Of a DNA stretch of 64,000 nucleotides, positions 34,219-43,330 are shown piece by piece; position 1 is the stretch's first letter, and every line of letters begins with the position of its first letter. The notes beneath the pieces were generated by a model. It was not told where the DNA came from. It saw only the letters and a program-made list of their open reading frames with translations, and ran no database searches. The stretch comes from Hamiltosporidium tvaerminnensis (taxonomy: Eukaryota > Microsporidia > Dubosqiidae), in NCBI GenBank assembly GCA_022605425.2, contig JAKIMF020000013.1, forward strand, positions 744,001 through 808,000, read 5' to 3'. The position numbers and the translations under genes are program-made.

Positions 34219-36790
34219 ATGGCAGTTCAATACATTTTCTTAATAGTTTATCATATATTTGCAACATTGAATAGAACCGATTCGATTATAAGTAATGAAA
34301 CGGACGAAAAGAATTGTCAATCGAACGGAGAAATCATTTCTTCTATGATACCATTTATAATATTAAACGATGCATCTAAGATAGCAGATAAGCCCAATAT
34401 GAATTTAAATTATGATCAGATAGATAGTTTAGCGTCACCAGCAAGTAGTTCTCTTTACTATTCGCAAATAAATCATCAAACTTCCTCTGTTCATTCGAGC
34501 CATTCTATTCATAATGAATTCGATGGTTTTATAGAGCTAGCTAATAAAAATCAAAACGCAGAAGCCAATGTCACAGAAGCCGATTCTATATTATATCACC
34601 CGGAATTTTTTATTCCGGATTCCACGCATTTAGATGAAGATATTTTAAGAGATGTGTTGCCGGTAACAGATTCTGCTCCTTATTCTAATATTATTGGAGC
34701 TATCCCACAGTTAGGGGAAGGAAATGAAGATATTTTAAGAGATGTGTTGCCGGTAACGGATTCTGCTCCTTATTCTAATATTATTGGAGCTATCCCACAG
34801 TCAGAGGAAAGAAATGAAGCTATTTTAAGAGATGCTTTGCCGGTAACGGATTCTGCTACTCATCCCAAAATTATTGGAGTCATCCCACAGTCAGAGGAAA
34901 GAAATGAAGATATTTTAAGAGATGTGTTGCCCGTAACTGATTCTGCTACTCATCCCAAAATTATTGGAGTCATCCCACAGTCAGAGGAAAGAAATGAAGA
35001 TATTTTAAGAGATGTGTTGCCCGTAACTGATTCTGCAACTAATTTTAATTTCATTGGAATTTTATTGCATTTAAATGAAAAAAAATGGAAGCGTTTTAAA
35101 CAAAACGTTGCTATTTACAGATTCTTCTCAATATCCCAGAGTTATTGTTAGTTTACCACCGTTAGTGGATATAAATGAAGAAATAGCAGTAAAAACAGTT
35201 AGAACGATGGAAACACATTCTAATACTTCATCTATTTTTGTTCAGGACGATATTTCTTTCACACCAAATCATTCCCAAAACGATTCTACTAGATTACGAT
35301 TAAAAAGAAAATGGCAAACATCAGAAGAAGTAGATGAACATATGGAGTTCAAACATTTGTCTGCTATTAAATTGGCGCATATAATCGTAGAAACCGGGAT
35401 AGGTGAAGCAATTCCTTGCGATAATTTAACCAATAAAAAAAATCCAGTCGATATCTTTTACTCGAAAATATATAAATATGCTAATTCAGCTGAAATAAAG
35501 TGTTCAAATTATATTTTTTTTATAGCTAAGAGTAAAGAATTATATTCTGAAATATATTTTGGATTTCAAACGATATTTCCCGAAGACAATACTGTTCGTG
35601 AAAACAATGAGAATTCTATAACACGAGGAAACTATGAAGAAATAATTTCCAAAGAAATTGAAGAATTTGGCTTTGGAGCAATCTCAACAGATAAAAAGGT
35701 CAATGAAGTTTTTATCTTCGCCATAAATCTTAAAAATTTTGAAGAAACTTACTTGTCAAATCTTAGATCAGACGAAATATCAAACGTTACTAAAAAAATA
35801 GCTGAAACAATGAGCATAATTCAAAAGCATAAGAATTTAGGAATATTCTATGAACTTATAAAATTTCTTATTTATTATCAAGGAAATATACCTAATTATA
35901 TTGAAAAAGATTGTAATTTATATTTCTATTTTATTTTGTCTGTAATTTCTAAACAGTTACGATATTTTGATGGTTTTCAATCGTTGAAATATAAAAAGTG
36001 TTTATTCTCTCGGGAAAAATGTGGAAATGATACTAGGGATTTATATTTAAAGAAATTCTATGTACAAAAATTATTTTCAAAATTATTACTCGGAATTAAA
36101 AACGGCACGATGAGAGCTAAATTTTATAATATTTATATAAGTCATATCTTAACTTCCAAAACACATCATAATCATAGACTTTTTAATCAAAACAGAACAT
36201 TTAATTTCTATCTGCGAATTTTTATTTCAATTGTTTTATGTTGTGAATTTGAACCAGATAATTCTATGTTGAAGAATTGGGTGAAATTATCTTTAGATAT
36301 TTTTACTGGAAAAAAGGCACTGAAAAATTTTTTTAATGATAAATTAAAATTGTTAATAGTTGGTGGAAATATATAAGTTTCTTTATTAAAAACCAATTTA
36401 TTACTAATTGATGAAAATTACGTCAATAAATGTAGAATTCGGTTCATAAAGGAAACCTTTTATATATTAAAAACCAAATATAGCATATCCTTGGGCGATA
36501 TATTTATGTCTGAAATATGTTTAAGTTGGTTCCTATCTAGAATATACAAAGATAAGAATTTTGAACAAGAAACGGTGGATAGCGATTGGAGTAAAATTTA
36601 CAACTCAATAACTAACCAAACACGCAAAGCTACAGCCTTAAAAGAGCTCGGTCTTCTTCAAATTTACAACTCAATTCTTTTTCAAATTTTATGTAAGAAT
36701 TTAGCCTCGAACAATTTCAAAAATAAAACTGGCAAAATATTCATCTATAAAGAGTATAAAGGATTTGGTATGTTTAATCACAGGAAATAA
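34219..36790 (+). pseudogene. secreted-protein family gene, copy C, with one frameshift and one in-frame stop
   Basis: Function unrecognised. The ATG at 34219 opens a signal peptide (MAVQYIFLIVYHIFATLNRT), followed by a Ser/Asn/Asp-rich part and five tandem 30-residue repeats. The first frame runs to 35151, but sense moves to another frame at a run of eight A (35078-35085): the repeat theme continues there as NKTLLFTDSSQYPRVI. The second frame carries the conserved domain (CSNYIFFIAKSKELYSEI, HKNLGIFYELIKF, FDGFQSLKYKKCLF, KFYVQKLFSKLLLGIK) and reaches an in-frame TAA at 36374-36376. Beyond it the same frame continues with the C-terminal part that copy B has (GDIFMSEICLSWFL) and ends at 36790. 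So one A-tract frameshift and one stop separate it from a full-length protein of about 850 residues. A LINE also separates it from its promoter. Confidence 0.82.
34636..35074 (+). repeat. five tandem 90-bp (30-residue) repeats in gene C
   Basis: Units begin at 34636, 34726, 34816, 34906 and 34996, each starting (E/A)(D/A)ILRD(V/A)LPVTDSA and ending with IPQ(S/L)(E/G)E(R/G)N. Units four and five share the same synonymous changes (CCCGTAACTGAT), so they come from a recent duplication. A sixth, diverged unit follows the frameshift. Copies A and B lack the array. Such repeats in a secreted protein are often surface-exposed and variable in number, which is an inference here. Confidence 0.9.
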
Positions 36791-37494
36791 AATACATTTT
36801 GTTGAGAAATGTCGTAAGCTATACGAACCTCTTTTAATTTACAGGAAAATTTTAAAATGTAGAACACTATCATAAAAAGTAATAAGAATATAAACAATTA
36901 AAATGTCGGATTATATTAATTAAAATATATTTTTTCTTCTTGCATTAATTTTCCCCGTTCTACTTTCTCCTAATAGAATTTCATAGGAAAAAAAAATTTT
37001 ATTCCTGCCGAACGACCCCACTTAAATTATATGGAAAAAGACTTTCATTTCAGATTTGCTCAAACCACCCATTTAATTGTATGGCAGAAGACACTCTTTT
37101 ACAAGTACTGCCAAAAGACATATTCCTTTACGGTATGCCAAAAGAGATCCCTCCTAAAATTACTCAAAAGTTTAATGATAAAAAATTGTTTTTACTTCAA
37201 AAGTTAAGAAAGTATTTATAGTGAAATATAAGAAATCATCTAATGTAAAGCCATTTAAGATATTTTTAATGTTTTTAAATTTATTTAAGTTTCAAACTTC
37301 ATGCTGAAAGTATTAGAAATAAATCGCTTTTTGAAAAGAGCAAAAAATATCATATATCTCTTCTAAGGATTATCTAAAAAACTTTATGAATAAACAGAGA
37401 AGAGCTTTAAGAAAAAGGCTAGTTTTATTGTTATGATCAAAGAGTTTCTTTGTTCTAAAAATTCCAAAGAGACTTTAAAGAGTGTTTTTTTTTA
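36791..37494. other. intergenic region with a possible coding remnant
   Basis: Mostly AT-rich. From about 37051 to 37221 one plus-strand frame stays open for 57 codons with balanced composition (HPFNCMAEDTLLQVLPKDIF...). It lies upstream of and on the same strand as the gypsy integrase remnant and may belong to the same decayed pol gene. I recognise no protein motif in it. Confidence 0.35.
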
Positions 37495-38240
37495 ATTTAT
37501 AACTGAAATGATTCAAATGATTCTCAACGAGGAGCATGTTTCGGGTCATCCTGCAATGAATAAAATGGTGAATATTGTTCATAAAAAATATTGTGGTATT
37601 CTATTACGAATAATCTAGGCCTTGCGAGAAAATGTGAAGCCTTTTCGTGATATAATATTCTATATACTTTTTAAGACATCTGAGTTAATGCAATAACCGC
37701 GAAATTTGATCGATATATTATAGATTGCGTAGATTTGAGGCGGCATTTGGAACATAATGATAAGCATTCTTGGATTTGAAACGTCATAGACAGATATAGA
37801 AATTTTTTTAGGTATTAAACTGCTTGAAAAGAGGGCCCAATCGATTAAAAAATCGTTTAAATATATATATGAATTTCGGTTGTCTATATATTCAAGCAGA
37901 TAATGGCAAAGAATTTTCAAGCCAACTGTTAAACGAATTTTACAAAGAGTCTAAATATAAGAATGATACAAGGAAGACCTAGAAATCCACCGGCTCAATG
38001 TCAAATAGAAAAAGCTGAACAAACCTCAAAAAGATGGCTATCGAAAACTCTTTCGGCAAATTGAAGCAAAGATGGATTGATATCTTAGAGTCAAAAGCAC
38101 ATATATATAATACTACTGTCCACAGAGCAAGAAAACTTTTCTATTTATCCTGTTTCCTAGTCAAAGTGGATATAATACTCAAATTGAAGATCATGAAGCG
38201 CTAAGAGAAATGAATATAATGCTTGAACATTTGAAGAAAA
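37495..38240 (+). pseudogene. decayed Ty3/gypsy integrase
   Basis: A chain of frame-broken pieces in integrase order. At 37525-37600: NEEHVSGHPAMNKMVNIVHK, the His-containing N-terminal zinc-binding region. At 37708-37775: RYIIDCVDLRRHLEHNDKHS, carrying the first catalytic Asp and followed by NVIDRYRNFF. At 37895-37920: ADNGKEF with the second catalytic Asp (its codons read through on a shifted frame). At 37970-38040: GRPRNPPAQCQIEKAEQTSK, with the catalytic Glu in IEKA. Then RWLSKTLSAN and, near 38200, EALREMNIMLEHL. Several stops and frameshifts make it inactive. No protease or reverse transcriptase of the same element could be recognised upstream. It could be linked with the R1 repeats if those are its solo LTRs. 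Confidence 0.8.
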
Positions 38241-39352
38241 TATAGAAGTTGATTATTATCATGATTTACATGATCGTAAATGATTCATTCTTCTTCTTAT
38301 AGCGAAGCAATGATTGAGCACGGCAACTCAAATGCAATTGAAGGAACTTTAAATATAAGTGACTATTTTTTATGGCAAAAAAGATTTCGCTAAGAATCTA
38401 ACTAACCGAAAAAATACTTTTGAATGATATTTGTCGAGAAAAATATATATTAGTAGATAGCCTAATAAACAATATGATAAAAATTCTAAATGAAGTCTTG
38501 CGATTTGCAAAAAGTATTTAACAACAGATTGGAGAAGATTATACAAAAAAACATCATATGTTATTATGTTTACCGATTTCTTCATAATCCTCTCTTTAAA
38601 ATTAAATATTTTAAGATGAAATCGTACAAATAGGCATTTATACAAGCCAAATTTTGTCAAAACCTTGTTGTTCGTTTTCTTAAAGTGTATTTTAGTAGCC
38701 GGGTTTATTGTTGTCAAATATTTATTTGAATATAGAATAAGTGTTATAAAAAGAGGAATGGTAGAAAAACCAAAATTTACGAACAAAGGAAATGGATTTA
38801 AAAATAAATTTAAATTAAATATTCATTTATTTTTCTTCATTTTTTCCTTGCTTTTTCTTTAAATTTTTTTTAAATCAATTTTCCAACTTGATTTTGTTGT
38901 TATTATATCAAGATTTTATATCTTTTTTGCAAAACGATCGGTTTACCGCCAAAAAAAGTATAAATATCAATATCTTTCCGACCCCATAGATTTTCAGACG
39001 AGAAGTTTTGCGGATTTGACCTTGAAAATAAAAGAATTTAATTGAGGAACGTAAGGAGGGGGTGTTATTTTTTATATGAAAGCCCTTCACAGGATATTTC
39101 TGTCATTGGAAGTATTACAGGTAGTATGGCGGGGGAGTTGGGGTGCATAGCATGCCTCAAGAAATTTATATTTTTAATATATGTTAATTTATTTATAGAG
39201 GAAAATATTTTTTACTTTGAAAATATTAGGGAAGAAATTTAAAATCACACTCTGAACAAATCAAGACGAATTCTTTCCATAATAATATTCATTTTTACGT
39301 ACATAATTATAATACTTGATAAATATTACGGATTTTTTATAAACATAAAATG
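38241..39352. other. gene-free region
   Basis: AT-rich, with a hydrophobic 65-codon plus-strand frame ending at 38862 that has no ATG start and no recognisable similarity. Small GC-richer patches near 39050-39150. Nothing I can call a gene. Confidence 0.45.
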
Positions 39353-40000
39353 TTATATTTGTTTTCATGACATTAACGCAGTTCTAGGTTTAACATAAAT
39401 AACTACCTCATCCTCCCAACATTCCATCTGTATCCATCAGATATATACACTTCAAATATTTTCATCATAAGAAGCATAACACCACTTACATAGAGAAGTA
39501 CTTGATACACTTTTTTATGCCAATTTCTCGGTGTATGATTGCAGGCAGACACCCATCTTGGCCTACCCTAAGACCAACATTATTCCCACTTACTCTATTT
39601 TTTGCGAGCCAGGAAAAAGCCAAAGAAAAATTTATTAGTGATTCATATGGAGCGAATCTAGACGCTACAATCTCTTACGAAAGGTATAGCTTCTACTTCG
39701 TTTTCTTGCATTTAATTAACTCTATCCATGCATCTTTTAGAGCTGATCTAACCGATTTAAGGTAGATGGGTGCATTCTCATGCCTTATATAGTAATTAGC
39801 AATAAATTAATTGTGGTTTGAAATCTAGTTAATAAAAAAAACTAGAAACCAATTTTGTAAACAAATCCACTTTTATCGAATTCCACTAAAAAAACTCAAA
39901 TTTAAGTTTGTTTTTTCATTTCACTAAAAATTCAAGCAATGGTTGTCCAAATTATTCACCCAATAATTGCCAAGCAGATAGTTTTTTTTGGCTATCCATG
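39353..40000 (+). repeat. repeat family R1, copy 2 (diverged)
   Basis: Starts with TGTTATATTTGTTTTCATGA and CATTAACGCAGTTCTAGGTT, matching the start of 42651-43330 almost exactly, then diverges with many substitutions and small deletions. Later matches include ATTCCCACTTACT and TTGCCAAGCAGA(T/A)AGTTTTT near the end. The same orientation as copy 3 on the other side of PRP5. Confidence 0.75.
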
Positions 40001-40239
40001 TTACTTTGACTAAGTAATTTATTAAAAAAATATCCATTTTATTGAGTTAGGATGATTATAATTTTAAGACATGACCGCATTTTAGTCCTTTTTAAAATTA
40101 TTTTAAATATTTCGTTTAAAACGTAATTTTTTCTATTAAAATAAAATAATTTTTAAATAAAAGAATGAAATTATCAAAATAATTGTCTGGTGAATAACAA
40201 ACAAAATGTAATAATTATCCACTCATTTGTAACTTTTAT

Positions 40240-40480
40240 ATTTTCTCTTATTTTTTATATTTTCTCTTACATTTCTTACATTTCTTACATTTCTTACATT
40301 TCTTACATTTCTTATTTTCTTACAGTTTTTATATTTCTTATAGTTTTTATATTTCCTATGTTTCTTACATTTCTTACATGTCTTGTAGTTCTTATATTTC
40401 TTATATTTCTTATATTTCTTATATTTCTTATTTTCTTACAGTTTTTATATTTTTTATATTTCCTATGTTTCTTATAGTTA
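40240..40480 (+). repeat. minisatellite of about 9 bases upstream of PRP5
   Basis: A pure pyrimidine-rich tract built from ATTTCTTAC, ATTTCTTAT and AGTTTTTAT units, perfect for at least five units near 40267-40315 and degenerate further right. It encodes only an artefactual Ile/Ser/Tyr/Phe frame. It ends about 130 bases before the PRP5 start. Confidence 0.9.
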
Positions 40481-40599
40481 GAAATTAGTGATCTATTGAA
40501 CTTTACTTTGTATGTAAAATATTTTTAAAACTCCTTATTGTTAACATATATGTGAGACATTATTTTTCTTTAATATCTTAAAGATATGTAAAACAAACA

Positions 40600-40603
40600 C
40601 CCC
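40600..40603 (+). promoter_or_regulatory. CCCC start-proximal motif of PRP5
   Basis: ACACCCCTTGC ends directly at the ATG at 40608, so CCCC lies four bases upstream. CCC-type motifs at this position are a recognised microsporidian transcription-start signal and imply a very short 5' leader. It also supports the chosen start. Confidence 0.65.
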
Positions 40604-40607
40604 TTGC

Positions 40608-42581
40608 ATGGATCCTTTAGATTTATTTTTTAAAAATTTAAAAAAAAATATTTCAAATAAAAAAGATGAAAATAATTTTCATACAGAAATTGAAGTCTCT
40701 TCTGAACATGAAGAGATAAAATTAGAAAAAACTGATATGAAAAGGAACAGAAATAATATTCAAGCCATTATTGAACTGAAATCTTTACATGATATTGATA
40801 ATTATAAAACTAAAAATATTATTTCTTCTGCGATGTACAGAAAAAAAAATAATATTTCATTTTTGGGGTCAAAAAATATTTTACCGATTTTTAATTTTGA
40901 AAGTTTAAATATTCCTTTTAAGTTTTTGGATATTTTGAATTCTAAAAAAATATTTCGACCAACACCGATACAATCACAGGTGATTCCCATCCTTTTATCA
41001 TGTAATAATGTAGTTGGGGTGTCGGAAACAGGGACAGGTAAAACTCTTGCATATGGTATTCCTGTAATATTGTTTGCTAATACATTTAAAGAATTATCTA
41101 CTATAATATTGACTCCTACGCGTGAACTGTGCATACAAATTTATGAAAATATAAAATTATTTGCTAGACCGTACAACTTAAATGTCTGTTCGTTTTATGG
41201 TGGAACTTATTTACTGAATGATCTTAAAAAGATTAAGAAAAATCCAAATATTGTGATTGCTACACCAGGCAGACTTATAGACATTATGAAGACAAATAAA
41301 GGAAAATATTTCAATGTCTCAAATGTAAAGACACTGATCATCGATGAAATTGATAGAATGATTGATTTTGGTTTTTTACCTCAAATAAATCAAATTATCT
41401 CAAATATCAAAAATACAGATTTAAAAAAGGCGGAGAATCTTAACAATCCAAATTTTAGAAAAGATACAAATTCAGTCGATTGTAAAAATACAAATTTTAA
41501 AAAATTTGAAGATTTACATCGCAGTTCATTTGTTGTAGGCGCCTTTTCGGCTACGACCTCGTATAAAGTGAATTCCTTTATGTTAAAAAACTTTAAAAAT
41601 ATTTTTAGTGTCACCGTTGGTAAAAAATATTTATCCCTTCCAACCGCAATAACTCATTTTATTTTTATATTAAAAAAAACCGACAAATTTTCTAAATTAC
41701 TTTCATTTCTAAACCAAAACCAAATTAAAGAAGATTCTAAAAATGATGAATCTTTCTTGATATTTGTCAATAAAAAAGAGACTTCCGAAGATTTGTCTCA
41801 AAAATTGAATAATTTAGGTTATCTTACACTTTCCTTAAATGGAAATAAAGATCAAAATGATCGAGAAAGTATTATTAATAATTTTAGAAATAAAGTTTGC
41901 AATATTTTAATTTCTACTTCTTTGTGTTCGAGAGGATTGGATATTGACGGGTTAAAAAATGTTATAAATTACGACTGTCCTCAGACAAAAGAAGATTTTG
42001 TTCATCAAGTAGGTAGAACAGGTAGATTTATGGAAGGAAAAGCATATACTTTTACATGTGAAGAAGAAAGGAAATTCAGTGTAAATATTTATGAAGTTTT
42101 GAACCAAAATGACTGTATCGATATAGAAGAGGTAAATGACTTAAATAATATGGAATGTACAAATGAGTGTGGTATAGTTGGTAGAATAGAAAATGGAATA
42201 GAACTAGGAAAAGTTGAAAATCTTGATAAATTAGAAGGTAAACCGAATATAAAGGTTTATGGATTCAATAATCTTAGATATTTTGTTGAAGAATATTTAG
42301 ATTTAATTGAAAAGGGGGAAGAAACGATATTTAAAGGATACAAAGGCCGCGGATTAAATAAACTCACAAGCCAATTAGAAGGCAAAAAAAGAGTAGAAAC
42401 GCGGATCATGAAAAATGAAATTTGTAACGAAAATGAAAATTTTGTATTTGAAAGTAAAATAGAGACAAATAACAAAGTTTCAATGATTAAAAAGATTGTA
42501 AATGAAATGGCAGTGAAAGTATCAGAAACATTACCTGACACTAAGGATAAATACGATGATAGTAAAAGAATTAAAAAATAG
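40608..42581 (+). CDS. PRP5: PRP5-like DEAD-box ATP-dependent RNA helicase
   Basis: 657 residues. In the family, Prp5 (DDX46) uses ATP to remodel U2 snRNP so that it can join the branch point of pre-mRNA in the nucleus. Helicase motifs in order: Q motif RPTPIQSQ (117-124), motif I SETGTGKT (139-146), PTREL (170-174), GG (198-199), TPGR (219-222), motif II DEID (246-249), SAT (314-316), IFVNKK (385-390), STSLCSRGLDI (436-446), and motif VI HQVGRTGR (466-473). The choice of Prp5 over other DEAD-box helicases rests on DPLD at residues 2-5, the DRESIINNFRNKVCNILIST block, and a C-terminal GYKGRG (577-582) after WxEEY-like YFVEEYLDLIEKG. Odd points are DEID for DEAD, Gln467 for the usual Arg of motif VI, an insert at about 269-307, and loss of the long N-terminal extension. 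The frame is intact. Confidence 0.9.
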   Translation: MDPLDLFFKNLKKNISNKKDENNFHTEIEVSSEHEEIKLEKTDMKRNRNNIQAIIELKSLHDIDNYKTKNIISSAMYRKKNNISFLGSKNILPIFNFESLNIPFKFLDILNSKKIFRPTPIQSQVIPILLSCNNVVGVSETGTGKTLAYGIPVILFANTFKELSTIILTPTRELCIQIYENIKLFARPYNLNVCSFYGGTYLLNDLKKIKKNPNIVIATPGRLIDIMKTNKGKYFNVSNVKTLIIDEIDRMIDFGFLPQINQIISNIKNTDLKKAENLNNPNFRKDTNSVDCKNTNFKKFEDLHRSSFVVGAFSATTSYKVNSFMLKNFKNIFSVTVGKKYLSLPTAITHFIFILKKTDKFSKLLSFLNQNQIKEDSKNDESFLIFVNKKETSEDLSQKLNNLGYLTLSLNGNKDQNDRESIINNFRNKVCNILISTSLCSRGLDIDGLKNVINYDCPQTKEDFVHQVGRTGRFMEGKAYTFTCEEERKFSVNIYEVLNQNDCIDIEEVNDLNNMECTNECGIVGRIENGIELGKVENLDKLEGKPNIKVYGFNNLRYFVEEYLDLIEKGEETIFKGYKGRGLNKLTSQLEGKKRVETRIMKNEICNENENFVFESKIETNNKVSMIKKIVNEMAVKVSETLPDTKDKYDDSKRIKK

Positions 42582-42650
42582 TTTATTAATGTTGGAACAA
42601 TCATTTTATTTAAAAGTATCACATCTTTTTTTAAACCAGTGGCAAGTGTT

Positions 42651-43330
42651 ATATTTGTTTTTATGACATTAACGCAGTTCTAGGTTTAACATAAATGACT
42701 GCTACCCCAACACTCCATCGGTAACCCCTGCGATACCTACGTCCCAAAGCCTTTCATCTACCAGGTGTGTAGAACCTAATTACTAGGCGAGGCAGTTGCC
42801 CGGAGTTCGTTAATGTCCGTTGCATGGAGTGTGATCGAAGGCCGAGGCCCTCCCTGGGCTCCCCCAAGACTATGCAGCATTCCCACTTACTTTACACTTT
42901 CTGAACCCAATAAACTTCTAGCTAAGATATATTTCAGAGATTTACATGGGGTCCACCTAGACAGTGCAATGTCATACCAACAGGTATAACCTGCTACTTA
43001 GCTCTCCCGGCTTTATTGGTTTTTTGTTTTATATCTCCCAGGCGCTAAGTCTTCTAACCCGAGTGAGCAAGGCTAGGTTTCCATGCTTTTACATGGCAAT
43101 TACCTACATTTCAGCTGCGGTCTGCAATCTGGTTACATAAAAAACTACAAATAAATTTGTAGAAAAAGTTTCTCCATTTCTTAGACCTCTCCTCCTCATA
43201 ACAACTCCCATGGAACAACCGAAGATGTAGTGTGGTTTTATTCCCACCAAAAATCCAAACAATGATCTCACACCAGTTTCACACACTCATTGCCAAGCAG
43301 AAAGTTTTTTATGTGGTTATCCTCCCTCCA
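42651..43330 (+). repeat. repeat family R1, copy 3 (best preserved)
   Basis: A roughly 680-bp block far richer in GC than its surroundings. It begins TGTTATATTTGTTTTTATGA and ends near GTGGTTATCCTCCCTCCA. It contains the inverted pair ACACTCCAT (about 42709) and ATGGAGTGT (about 42824), so its first 180 bases could fold on themselves. No long frame. The TG...CA ends and length would suit a solo LTR, but I see no target-site duplication. A non-autonomous transposon is equally possible. Confidence 0.8.

Noticed and set aside
38665-38862. 65-codon hydrophobic frame that could be a small membrane protein
   Set aside because: It starts at TTG, is AT-composition driven, and has no conserved partner or start-proximal motif.
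40190-40477. 95-codon plus-strand frame of Ile/Ser/Tyr and Phe/Leu runs upstream of PRP5
   Set aside because: It is the translation of a short pyrimidine-rich tandem repeat, not a membrane protein.
39353-43330. R1 copies 2 and 3 as the two LTRs of one retrotransposon containing PRP5
   Set aside because: The two copies are too diverged from each other, and the interior has no gag or pol, only the PRP5 gene and the minisatellite.
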